Shown here piece after piece: positions 56,555 to 64,000 of a stretch of 64,000 bases of DNA (positions within the stretch are counted from its first letter, which is position 1; the number at the start of each line of letters is the position of its first letter). Both the position numbers and the translations under genes were made by a program. Under the pieces are notes generated by a model. The model made no database searches. It had not been told where the DNA came from and worked only from the letters and a program-made list of their open reading frames with translations. Source of the DNA: Symsagittifera roscoffensis (taxonomy: Eukaryota > Xenacoelomorpha > Acoela > Convolutidae); the NCBI RefSeq assembly GCF_963678635.1, contig NC_087069.1, forward strand, positions 8,752,633-8,816,632, read 5' to 3'.

Positions 56555-57475
56555 CTAGCATATACTCAGATAGTATTTTCTATGTAAGTAAACTTCTATG
56601 TCAGTTTCTAAAAATATCACATGCACAAGGGCGTACAACTCTCTCGGGTGTAGCTTCCCTCTATTGGGATCATAAACTGGTAACGAGAGAGAGGTCACAC
56701 CTCTCTCAACCAGGAAACCCCTAAGTCGAGTCAAGGCCAATACCAAGCTCTCTGGATCTACGTGTTGCCTATCAGTAGCCTTCGTAACCAAAAAACACAA
56801 ACATTTCCCTGGTATCTGTGATGCGACAAGGGGAAACGCTATCATTCCTCCTACACCAGGCCTCTGTTTCCATAAAAACTCGATATTCTTGTACTCTCTC
56901 TTAAAGTCAGCTGCTAGTGCTGTTTTGAAGCTTACATCCGCCGTTATCGCTATGGCACATGTACGTTCCGTAAGTATGAAATCGCTGTCCGTTATAACGA
57001 TGTTGCTTGAATAATGGTTCGCTAGATCAAAGTAAGATTCAAAAATTCGTCCGAATGGTGGCCTTCTAGTATTTTCGCCTTCCGCTTCCAGTTCTCCGGT
57101 TTCTCTTGCCGATTTCAATTTTTTTATTATGAGATTTTTGGTGTGGGTGAGTCCTACCCCCACTCCCCGGACAAAAATATCCATCGACGTCCCCGTCGAT
57201 CGCCCAAAGTCTAGGAGATCGAGGTCGGATTGTGGAACACGTAGAGGACCATCCGGTGCGACCCAGTTGGACTCGGTATTGTCATGACTGATGTATTTGA
57301 TGCCGTCCTTATCGACGTCCTGAATCGTCAGGATCGTTTCTTTTGGATCTGTCGGCAGGTCATGGAGCCATTCGAGCACGCGCAAGTTCGTTAGTTCTTG
57401 CTCATGAGTCTGATCCGCTTCTGGTTCGAACTCCACCTCCGGTTCTGATCGATCATCGATCCAATCCTGATCCAT
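56555..57475 (-). CDS. Macrodomain-like C-terminal protein of pol
   Basis: 306 codons. The first 40 or so overlap integrase in another phase, so it was probably the C-terminal part of pol, separated by a one-base change near 57470. Residues 1-150 are an acidic leader. Residues about 158-298 resemble the TARG1/OARD1-type macrodomain in order: ITDSDF (GD-like strand), AIAITADVSF, ALAADFKREY (helix after the first loop), CLCFLVTK (strand), LALTRLRGFLVERGV (helix), SLSLPVYDPNRG (loop 2) and a final helix-strand. Loop glycines typical of ADP-ribose binding are replaced (FKTA, YDPNRG), so it may be a binding-dead or altered macrofold. F conserves this protein well. Macrodomains bind or hydrolyse ADP-ribose; here that is inference. 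Confidence 0.6.
   Translation of the reverse strand: MDQDWIDDRSEPEVEFEPEADQTHEQELTNLRVLEWLHDLPTDPKETILTIQDVDKDGIKYISHDNTESNWVAPDGPLRVPQSDLDLLDFGRSTGTSMDIFVRGVGVGLTHTKNLIIKKLKSARETGELEAEGENTRRPPFGRIFESYFDLANHYSSNIVITDSDFILTERTCAIAITADVSFKTALAADFKREYKNIEFLWKQRPGVGGMIAFPLVASQIPGKCLCFLVTKATDRQHVDPESLVLALTRLRGFLVERGVTSLSLPVYDPNRGKLHPRELYALVHVIFLETDIEVYLHRKYYLSIC
57162..57202 (-). promoter_or_regulatory. Conserved stem-loop motif within the macrodomain ORF of R
   Basis: On the plus strand actccccgga, 9 nt, cc and then atcgacg-tccc-cgtcgat and cg: a perfect 7-bp stem with a 4-nt loop (57183-57200). It encodes RSTGTSMDIFVRGV in the ORF. The same unit sits in the non-coding LTR at 46467-46506 with paired substitutions. 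Confidence 0.6.
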
Positions 57476-59238
57476 ATCATTTCTTCTAGCACCGCCACTT
57501 CATCCAGTCCCACTAGCGAGTCCATGACGTCACTTACAACTATCCTGTCTACAACGAAATCCTCGCCATACGGATTGTATTTCTGTTTGTTTTTTCCTCT
57601 TTTGCTCTGGCGTGTCTCCTTGGTGAGAGGAAAATCAGGCTGTATTCCTTTGTCAATTTCAATTTGTTCCGGGCAGTCCCAGTCTTTTTTGGCATAAGGT
57701 AGAGTTTCATCGTCCACCTCTACTCGCTCAGTCAACTCCAGATCCAGTGGCAGGTCGCAATCGTCCACCATCCCGTTCCCGTCGTTTTTGTCGCGAGTAC
57801 CTCTTTCATTCACTTCACAAGCAGGGTCCACTATCAAATAGTCTCCCTCTTGCATGTCCGCTGGGATGCACCAGTCCTCTGACGAGGCATTGTGTGGTTT
57901 GATATTTTCGTAATGAGCCGCTCTTCCAGTGCTCAGTCGATAAAAACGACCTCCTTGGTGCACCTCTGTTATCTGAAATGGACCACGCCATTTCTTTAAT
58001 AATTTCTTGGTTCCTTTTGGTGGAACCACTTCCTGGAAAACCCAGACGTAGTCGCCAACTGAGTAGGCTTTCGCATCGGCTGTCTTTTTATCAAACCTCC
58101 TCTTTTGTCTAATTTGCGCCTGTTGCGTGTTCCTCCTGCATAAGTCATTGAGTTCCTGTTGTCTTCTAATGACATCCCTCACGTACGTTTGCGGTGCTGT
58201 CCTCTTCCCCTCATATTCAGGGTAGAAAAATGTCAACCGGAGCGCTTTTTCGTGACCTGTTAGCATCATATGCGGACTTATTCCCGTGGTGGAATGCTCC
58301 GTGCTGTTGTAAGCACCCATCACTTGTGGCAAGTGCTTGTCCCAGTCATCCATATAGCGTGAGCAATATACTCTCAACATGGATACCAGTGTGCGATTCT
58401 GCCTCTCGACTAGGCCATTCGTTTGCGGGTGATAAGTGGTCGAGTGGGCCTGCGCTACCTGCGACCTTTTCATTAACTCTTTCGTGAGATCACCTACGAA
58501 TGCTTTGCCATTGTCCGATTGGAACGTGATGGGGCAGCCATGCCTCGCTATCCACACGTTTATCAAGTGATCGCATGTTTCTTCCGCCGATGCTGTCATG
58601 CAGGGTGCTGCCTCCGCATACTGCGTAAAATGGTCGATCATTACTAGCACCTGGTTATAGCCCGTTGCTGTCATGCAGATTTTCTGATGATCAATTTGCA
58701 CCACTTCGTTGAAACCCGACGACTCTATTGACTGTAGAGGGAACCTTAGTTTCCTGGGATCCTTTGCCTGTTGACAAGACAGGCATGCGGCTATCCACTT
58801 CTCACAAGCCTTCTTCAATTCCGGCCATTCGAATCGTTTCTGTATCCTGTTGTACACCTTGTCCACGCCTTGATGACCCATCTGATCATGTGAGCGAAAG
58901 AGCAATTCGGTCTGGTACAACTGTGGTAACACTATTGAATTGTATTTATAAAGGACCTTGTCCTCCTCTTTACGCCTACAGGCTACAATCCCATCCTTGT
59001 TCAGGTACAACAAGTTTTTCCTCTTTATGTTGAATTGCTTTAAGATTTTATAGCTGTCTTCTTCCAAGTCCCCTTTGTTAGGTGCACCATTCTCGATCCA
59101 CCTCTTCAGACTGCTCGTCATTCTGTCATTTCGTTGAGCTCTTAGGAGATCCGACAGTCTGTACCTGGCTTTCAAATACGTCTTTACCACGTTCATTTGC
59201 CCGCTCATTATCTCCGGAGCATGAGCATCGTCCATCAA
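57391..59238 (-). CDS. Integrase of element R
   Basis: 615 codons. A zinc finger H117-x4-H122...C152-x2-C155 is followed by the rve core with D183 (VQIDHQ), D242 (QSDNGKAF) and E278 (NGLVERQ), a spacing of exactly 35 residues between the last two, then a GPY/F-type C-terminal module (KWRGPFQITEV, about residue 425) and an acidic tail. This is a complete Ty3/gypsy integrase, which inserts the element cDNA into host chromatin. It is in the same phase as the upstream linker, separated only by TGA at 59248-59250 and four codons; F has a sense codon at that place, so it was read as one polyprotein. Confidence 0.93.
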   Translation of the reverse strand: MMDDAHAPEIMSGQMNVVKTYLKARYRLSDLLRAQRNDRMTSSLKRWIENGAPNKGDLEEDSYKILKQFNIKRKNLLYLNKDGIVACRRKEEDKVLYKYNSIVLPQLYQTELLFRSHDQMGHQGVDKVYNRIQKRFEWPELKKACEKWIAACLSCQQAKDPRKLRFPLQSIESSGFNEVVQIDHQKICMTATGYNQVLVMIDHFTQYAEAAPCMTASAEETCDHLINVWIARHGCPITFQSDNGKAFVGDLTKELMKRSQVAQAHSTTYHPQTNGLVERQNRTLVSMLRVYCSRYMDDWDKHLPQVMGAYNSTEHSTTGISPHMMLTGHEKALRLTFFYPEYEGKRTAPQTYVRDVIRRQQELNDLCRRNTQQAQIRQKRRFDKKTADAKAYSVGDYVWVFQEVVPPKGTKKLLKKWRGPFQITEVHQGGRFYRLSTGRAAHYENIKPHNASSEDWCIPADMQEGDYLIVDPACEVNERGTRDKNDGNGMVDDCDLPLDLELTERVEVDDETLPYAKKDWDCPEQIEIDKGIQPDFPLTKETRQSKRGKNKQKYNPYGEDFVVDRIVVSDVMDSLVGLDEVAVLEEMIWIRIGSMIDQNRRWSSNQKRIRLMSKN

Positions 59239-59247
59239 CTTGACACA

Positions 59248-60350
59248 TCATATATTTTTCAAAGGCGTCGCCTTCTGTACAGATGGTTCCAGATTGGTAC
59301 GGACGACCGTACCATGTGGCACTAATCTGGTTGGGCGTTTCGAAACTGCTATCAGCTCGAGCTCGTCTGCGGCGTTATCTACCACTGTGCCCTTTTCATC
59401 TGAGGTGTATCTGTCCCTGTCTGGATCCTGATGCATTTCTCGGTCCAGCCCGCGCTGCTTCCAGTCTACCGATAAGGAGTGGATTGCGATCTCTGACATA
59501 TCGGAATTGGAAGTTGTTTCAGACGTGTTGTCCCAGGACTGGGGCCTCGAGTCAGCACTTGAGTTGACTGATTCCCCAACATCATATTCCAAGTTGTCTG
59601 AGATGTTTCTGGACTCCCCGGACAAAACTCTGTCCATTGGTCTTTTTGAACCCGACTCCCCGGACAAAATTCTGCCCCTAGGTGGTCTCGTTAACCTCTC
59701 CCCGGACAAATCGTCCTGCACGGGCTCAAAAGTGTCATCAGACAAGTCGTCTTTGATTGGCTCGAAGGTATCGGACTCGCCGGACATTGTCTCGTCCCCG
59801 GACGAATAATCTGGGCTCGGCTCATATTCTTCTTTTGCATCCGTGAAATGCACTCTCCTGGCGAAGCTAGATTCCGACTTGATCCTGACTTCTTCAGTGG
59901 ATTGGGTCTGATTCAGTGTGCCATGTTCGGTGAACAAAGTCCTCAATAAGACCTCCTTTGGCATTGAGCTCACCAGCTGGTTGACTATCGACCTGCAATC
60001 CCGTTCAACGACTCGGCTGCGAATGGACACTGGCCTTTTTTCTATTCTCTCGGTGACCGTCAACCGCTGCATGGTCTCCATCCGCTCACGATCATGCCTA
60101 TCCACCTCCCTGTCCAACAAGTCACGAAGCTTTCCCATGACATCCGGCGCCACGTTCACCGTCCTGTTCAGTAGAGCAATGCTGTTTATACCCAGCCTGG
60201 TAAGTTCTTGTTGTACCAAATTGGATCGGACTAGCAGATCCAACGGAACGGGTTCGCCTCTGGCCAAACGCTTTATCTCCGCGGCCGTCTCTACTGGAAG
60301 GTCAGGGTGTCCGGATATAGGATGCCCTGACTTGTCTAACCACTTAGTAA
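59248..60350 (-). CDS. Acidic linker between RNase H and integrase, with repeated LSGE motifs
   Basis: The frame can be read from about 60350 (KLPLTKWLDKSGHP) and ends at TGA 59248. The N-terminal half is helical; the middle is Ser/Asp/Glu-rich and repeats short motifs MSGES, DDLSGER, ILSGES and VLSGES (about 59613-59790). F has one LSGES in its shorter linker. Such a long spacer between RNase H and integrase is unusual for Ty3/gypsy elements. No enzyme motif. Upstream it is separated from RNase H by a one-base deletion near 60365 relative to F. Confidence 0.7.
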
Positions 60351-61496
60351 GTGGCAGTTTGTCGTGGTTTCCTTGTCCAGAAATGAAAACCCGGCTTTGA
60401 CTTCTGACTGGTTAGCCTGCTTCTCTTCGAGGCGCTCATAAAATTCTGTCTTTTTACTGAGGCTATCTGCATTCTGGTGCTTGTCACGGGTACGGTGCTC
60501 TATGATCATGTGGTATCCATCCAGGCGCACGATCCAACGACCAATATAACTTTGGTCCATCGAATAGGTTTTCAGCCAGGCAAGGGCACGATTATCCACA
60601 CGTAACTTGAAGGGAGCACTCCCCAAGTAGGCCCTGTATTTTTCCACGAAAGTGATCACCGCAAACATCTCCGCTTTTGGTGCGCCGTACTTCATCTCAG
60701 TATCACTCAGGACTTTACTCCCGTAAGCTATCGGACGAAGAACTGTTCTCCCGTTCCACTCCTGCTCCTGGTGAAGTATGCCCGATATCGCGACCACTGA
60801 TGCATCCATGTCCAGCACGAACATCCCCTTCTCTGTTGGCATGCCGAGGACCGGTGCCTCGCAAAATTCACGTTTGATGTTCTCAAATGAAATTTGTGCC
60901 TCATCAGTCCAAGTGAACTTCTTGTCCTTGTTTCTCATCAACCGCTGCATGGGGTATATCTTGTCAGCATACCCCTTGATGAATTCTCGATAATAAATAG
61001 CAAATCCCAAAAAACTCATCAACTGTGTATCTTTTTTGGGTGCCTTCCAAGTCAGCACTGCTTCAACCGCTTCAGGATCTGGTCTCACTCCATGTTTGTC
61101 CACCAGGCGGCCCAGATACTTTATGGAATCCCTGAGGATTTCCCACTTAGAGGGTTTACATTTCAGGCCCGCCTGCTTCATGCAAGAAAACACCTCATCC
61201 AACCTCTCTATGTGGTCTTCTAAGGTTGGTGTTGCAATCACGACATCGTCGACATAACACATGATGAGATTCCCGTATTTATTGGTGACGCTCGTGAGTG
61301 CCTGGGCCATCAGTCGCTGGAATGTGGCCGTCGCATTGCACAGTCCGAACGGCATCCTCTTCCACTGGAACAATCCCAGCTCGCACGCAAAGCCTGTTTT
61401 CTCTGTCCTGCTTTCGGAGTGGCACTTGCCAGAACGCGGAGCCCAAGTCCAACGTCGTGAAGAACTTTGCGTCTCCCAGCTTGGATAGGCTCTCAT
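60336..61496 (-). CDS. Reverse transcriptase (second half) and RNase H of element R
   Basis: The first 32 or so codons are out of phase with the RT (they overlap 62175-61279). From KTGFACELG onward it is RT: RMPFGLCNATATFQ, then Y81-V-D-D84 (intact catalytic YxDD), LGRLVDKHGV and the thumb. RNase H follows with VLDMDAS (Asp), APKAEMFAV (Glu), RVDNRALAW (Asp) and NADSLSKK (Asp), a complete set. The role is cDNA synthesis and RNA removal. The phase break at about 61410 is a 2-nt shortening relative to F and would abolish function unless bypassed. Confidence 0.92.
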   Translation of the reverse strand: MRAYPSWETQSSSRRWTWAPRSGKCHSESRTEKTGFACELGLFQWKRMPFGLCNATATFQRLMAQALTSVTNKYGNLIMCYVDDVVIATPTLEDHIERLDEVFSCMKQAGLKCKPSKWEILRDSIKYLGRLVDKHGVRPDPEAVEAVLTWKAPKKDTQLMSFLGFAIYYREFIKGYADKIYPMQRLMRNKDKKFTWTDEAQISFENIKREFCEAPVLGMPTEKGMFVLDMDASVVAISGILHQEQEWNGRTVLRPIAYGSKVLSDTEMKYGAPKAEMFAVITFVEKYRAYLGSAPFKLRVDNRALAWLKTYSMDQSYIGRWIVRLDGYHMIIEHRTRDKHQNADSLSKKTEFYERLEEKQANQSEVKAGFSFLDKETTTNCHLLSG

Positions 61497-61664
61497 CGAT
61501 GCGGGGAATCGGGTATGCGTCCTTTATAGTCACTGCGATCAGGTAACGAAAATCACAGCAAAATCTGAGTTGTCCCCCTTTCTTTTTCGCCATGACCACG
61601 CCACAAGCCCATGGTGACTTCGGCGGCTCGATCATGTCGTACTCCATTAACATCTCGATTTCCT
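61216..61664. repeat. Direct repeat, inner copy (RT segment)
   Basis: Repeated at 63552-64000 with an offset of 2,336 bp. I saw two differences (near 61627 and 61635). The shared left edge is tcttctaagg. The repeat includes the RT frame break near 61410, so the break predates the duplication. Confidence 0.92.
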
Positions 61665-62175
61665 TCCTACACGCTTCTGACTCGTGAGGGGTCATTCTTC
61701 TCGCCCCTTCTCTATGAGGTACCGAGCCCTCTTCTATCTCAATCTCGTGTTCTACGAAATTACAGCAACCTATGTCGGCCTTATGTTTCGAAAAAACGTC
61801 TGCGTTCCGACTTAGCACTGCTCTGAGCGAATCTAATTCCTTGTCTGATATTTTACCTTTCAAATGTTCTATCTCAGGCAGGATTGGTTTATTCGCTGCT
61901 AACTTATTTTCTGTCGGCCTCTCAGGGAAGTTGGAACAACTAGACAGCCCATCGTCTGTTTCCGACTTCATTGAAAACAATTTCCTAGAAAATTTCAATT
62001 CATTTGTTCTCTTCATTATACATTCTTGGTTCGCATGCAATGGACATTTAGTTACATCAAACTTTTTCAAGTTTTCCTTACTCTGAAAGTCTGTGTTCAG
62101 AGGCAAAGCATAGCCAAGCTTCTTTCCCCTCTGTATTGTCACTGTTGTTGCCTCTGTGTTCAATAATACACTCAC
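61279..62175 (-). CDS. Reverse transcriptase (first half) of element R
   Basis: Begins at a non-ATG codon because a frame change in a (tcac)n run near 62190-62205 separates it from protease. Content: connector with HADIGCCNFVEHEIE-like phrase, SVPHREGARRMTP, WACGVVMAKKKGG, then IPRIDESLSKLGDAKFFTTLDLGSAFWQVPLRKQ (first catalytic palm Asp in LDL). After QDRE it leaves phase; the last 30 codons are not RT. The continuation is in 61496-60336. Confidence 0.9.
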   Translation of the reverse strand: MSVLLNTEATTVTIQRGKKLGYALPLNTDFQSKENLKKFDVTKCPLHANQECIMKRTNELKFSRKLFSMKSETDDGLSSCSNFPERPTENKLAANKPILPEIEHLKGKISDKELDSLRAVLSRNADVFSKHKADIGCCNFVEHEIEIEEGSVPHREGARRMTPHESEACRKEIEMLMEYDMIEPPKSPWACGVVMAKKKGGQLRFCCDFRYLIAVTIKDAYPIPRIDESLSKLGDAKFFTTLDLGSAFWQVPLRKQDRENRLCVRAGIVPVEEDAVRTVQCDGHIPATDGPGTHERHQ

Positions 62176-63550
62176 ACACAGTCCGCTCTGAGTGAGTGAG
62201 TGAGAAGCTTCTTCCTAAAATAGCCGAAATTTTACTGTTTGGGTTTGGTACCAGACACACCTGTCTGTTATTGCTGAGTTCATTCAAGTTCCTCATCCTA
62301 AACGTCGCTACTACGGCTTGGTTTGGTTTCAATCTAACTTTTCGATCCAGAAAAATCGGCACCTTGGCCTGATTAATTAAGATCCTATTAAGGGGTCTCT
62401 TTTCATACTTTCTCTCAGGATCCTTGATCCTAATCAACCCGTCATTTAGATCGATCGTGACGTCAAAGTTGCGCACGAAATCCCTTCCTAGGATGAATTG
62501 ATCGGATTCGTCCAAATTCTCCACTACTAGGAAGCTCATCCAAAGATGTCTTCCTCCGAGCTGCAGTGAAATGATCGGGGTTCGTCCGGTCACATAGATG
62601 GCTCCCTGATTGGCAGCTGCCAACCTAATGTTTGTCGGTATAAGGTCCGACCTCTCAAAACCCATGTCGGTCCAAGTTTTGACTGGCATGACACTAACCA
62701 CTGCTCCTGTGTCTAGCAGTCCTTTTACTGAAAGTTGTCTGCCCTGCACGTCCAGCACGTGTGCGGCCAGATCAGCCTCGCAACCTATGTGCACGGCATC
62801 TTGTTCGAGCATCGCGTTGTGTCCGATTCGTCTAACCTTCAGCTCCTCTTGACCAATGTATATCCGGCCAATCTGATCATTCGCATCAGTTATGTGAGCT
62901 TTTGTGTAGATGTTGATGCCATCCACATTCATTAGAATCGGATAAGGGCCATGGACATTGATATAATGTCCATCCACTTTCATCAGCCTCGGACCTCCTG
63001 TTGTAAGCAGCGCTCGCACTGCCCTGGAGTCCAGTTTGGGATCTTTCTCTCTCAGGTAGTCGGCATAGATGTCCAGGTGGACTAGTGTGATCTCGGATGG
63101 TTCACTCAAGTTCTTGACCACCTGGTGCCCTGCGACTGAGATAATGGACATTATTTTCGTCCCCTCCTTTGTCATGCCGAAAGTTCTCCCAGATATAACG
63201 TTCAGTTTCAGTCCCTGTTTCCTGGGTTCCTCTTTGTCTTCTACTTTCGTCGTTTTACCCAGAGTATTAAGATTTTCCCGAAGATCTGTGTTCTCCAGCT
63301 CCGACCTCACCCATTGCTCCACTTCTTTCGTGGCTAGGTCTTGTTTGACATTCTGCAACGCTGTCTTTGCCGCCAGACCGTAATCCACCTTGAGTGAGTT
63401 AGCCGATTCTGCCTCCAGGTTCGAGGCTACCACCTCTTCAGGTAGTGTCTTTAGCTTCTTAGTCGTAAAGGTGCTCGGTGTCGTCTCCTTTCTCCGAGAC
63501 TCGGCCTCGTTCATCAGGCGTGCTCGACTGGCTTTTACACCCGAAAGCGC
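62078..63550 (-). CDS. Pre-protease region and retropepsin-like protease of element R
   Basis: Open frame continuing without a break from the duplicated RT piece (junction at about 63551, ATPTLE to EALSGVK). The first 100 codons are a charged pre-protease region, followed by a domain conserved in F (HLDIYADYLREKDPK). The protease has GLLDTGAVVSVM (62722-62690) and the flap and C-terminal phrases VVENLDESDQFILGRDF and IDLNDG. Unlike F, it keeps the strands before the DTG. It processes Gag-Pol. The last 35 or so codons, after the (tcac)n microsatellite, are out of phase with RT. Confidence 0.85.
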   Translation of the reverse strand, partial: ALSGVKASRARLMNEAESRRKETTPSTFTTKKLKTLPEEVVASNLEAESANSLKVDYGLAAKTALQNVKQDLATKEVEQWVRSELENTDLRENLNTLGKTTKVEDKEEPRKQGLKLNVISGRTFGMTKEGTKIMSIISVAGHQVVKNLSEPSEITLVHLDIYADYLREKDPKLDSRAVRALLTTGGPRLMKVDGHYINVHGPYPILMNVDGINIYTKAHITDANDQIGRIYIGQEELKVRRIGHNAMLEQDAVHIGCEADLAAHVLDVQGRQLSVKGLLDTGAVVSVMPVKTWTDMGFERSDLIPTNIRLAAANQGAIYVTGRTPIISLQLGGRHLWMSFLVVENLDESDQFILGRDFVRNFDVTIDLNDGLIRIKDPERKYEKRPLNRILINQAKVPIFLDRKVRLKPNQAVVATFRMRNLNELSNNRQVCLVPNPNSKISAILGRSFSLTHSERTVCECIIEHRGNNSDNTEGKEAWLCFASEHRLSE

Positions 63551-63551
63551 C

Positions 63552-64000
63552 TCTTCTAAGGTTGGTGTTGCAATCACGACATCGTCGACATAACACATGA
63601 TGAGATTCCCGTATTTATTGGTGACGCTCGTGAGTGCCTGGGCCATCAGTCGCTGGAATGTGGCCGTCGCATTGCACAGTCCGAACGGCATCCTCTTCCA
63701 CTGGAACAATCCCAGCTCGCACGCAAAGCCTGTTTTCTCTGTCCTGCTTTCGGAGTGGCACTTGCCAGAACGCGGAGCCCAAGTCCAACGTCGTGAAGAA
63801 CTTTGCGTCTCCCAGCTTGGATAGGCTCTCATCGATGCGGGGAATCGGGTATGCGTCCTTTATAGTCACTGCGATCAGGTAACGAAAATCACAGCAAAAT
63901 CTGAGTTGTCCCCCTTTCTTTTTCGCCATGACCACGCCACAAGCCCATGGTGACTTCGACGGCTCGACCATGTCGTACTCCATTAACATCTCGATTTCCT
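63552..64000 (-). pseudogene. Duplicated RT segment at the right edge
   Basis: Second copy of 61216-61664, running out of the window. It encodes WACGVVMAKKKGG through YVDDVVIATPTLE with the same internal frame break, and is then fused in frame to the pre-protease region at 63551. Best read as the upstream unit of a 2,336-bp tandem duplication of protease-RT; alternatively two nested or recombined elements. Confidence 0.85.

Larger units (their letters stand above)
45583..64000 (-). mobile_element. Element R: giant Ty3/gypsy-type retroelement, minus strand, 5' end outside window
   Basis: In its direction: duplicated RT piece, protease, RT, RNase H, linker, integrase, macrodomain-like protein, spacer, about 2,900-residue SGNH protein, polypurine tract and LTR. 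All pol catalytic residues seen are intact. Lesions noticed: frameshifts near 62200, 61410, 60365, 57470, about 51600, about 50000 and about 48780; nonsense codons at 59248-59250 (TGA) and 52325-52327 (TAG). This ratio of indels to stops fits modest decay, but uncorrected sequencing indels could explain part of it. Adding gag and a 5' LTR, the full element would exceed 20 kb. Confidence 0.9.

Noticed and set aside
61390-61430. Programmed frameshift inside reverse transcriptase
   Set aside because: The phase change lies in the middle of the RT palm, F reads through the same place without a break, and no slippery heptamer is evident; a 2-nt loss is simpler.

Overview
The window looks like repeat-rich, transposon-derived DNA from a eukaryotic, probably animal, genome. 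A nematode of the Caenorhabditis type is my best guess. That guess rests on general memory that SGNH-esterase-like proteins recur in nematode retroelement ORFs, and no single-copy host gene is present to confirm it. I see no bacterial gene organisation, no tRNA or rRNA, no CRISPR array and no recognisable host gene. Almost everything belongs to (i) two copies of one very large Ty3/gypsy-type LTR retroelement and (ii) foldback and minisatellite repeats.

Layout. Bases 1-21531 and 25131-46661 are the same sequence in direct orientation, offset by 25,130 bp, with only about half a dozen differences found by eye. The simplest reading is a tandem duplication with unit 21532-46661, the first unit running off the left edge. 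Each copy holds, left to right: a 4.8 kb foldback element with about 2.2 kb inverted arms (110-4915); a 62/63-bp minisatellite (5313-5640); a decayed plus-strand giant retroelement, called F here (5815-17575), with gag, protease, RT, RNase H, integrase, a macrodomain-like tail and then a separate SGNH-hydrolase ORF; and two tandem 2.2 kb units joining a piece of SGNH ORF, foldback sequence and a partial LTR of the opposite orientation. Between the copies (21532-25130) lie three 705-bp tandem repeats, a tight hairpin with about 215-bp arms, and a minisatellite bounded by inverted repeats.

The right part (64000 down to 45583) is a second, much better preserved minus-strand copy, called R. In its reading direction it has protease, reverse transcriptase, RNase H (all four catalytic acidic residues), an acidic linker, integrase (HHCC and D,D35E), a macrodomain-like protein, a 0.5 kb spacer, then a roughly 2,900-residue SGNH protein split by one amber codon and three frame changes. 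A polypurine tract and a probable 1.59 kb 3' LTR follow. Gag and the 5' LTR should lie beyond 64000. A 2,336-bp internal tandem duplication of the protease-RT segment is caught at the right edge.

How the parts fit. F and R are clearly diverged in sequence but share the same order: gag/pol, macrodomain-like tail, spacer, SGNH protein. So the 3' cargo belongs to the element and is not an insertion. The cargo is unusual: an SGNH hydrolase with complete catalytic residues, a second SGNH-like domain that has lost them, and about 1,700 further residues I cannot assign. A roughly 40-nt motif that folds into a 6-7 bp stem with a 4-nt loop occurs both inside the pol ORF of F and R and in the LTR, with paired compensatory changes. 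This suggests a cis-acting RNA or DNA element of the retroelement.
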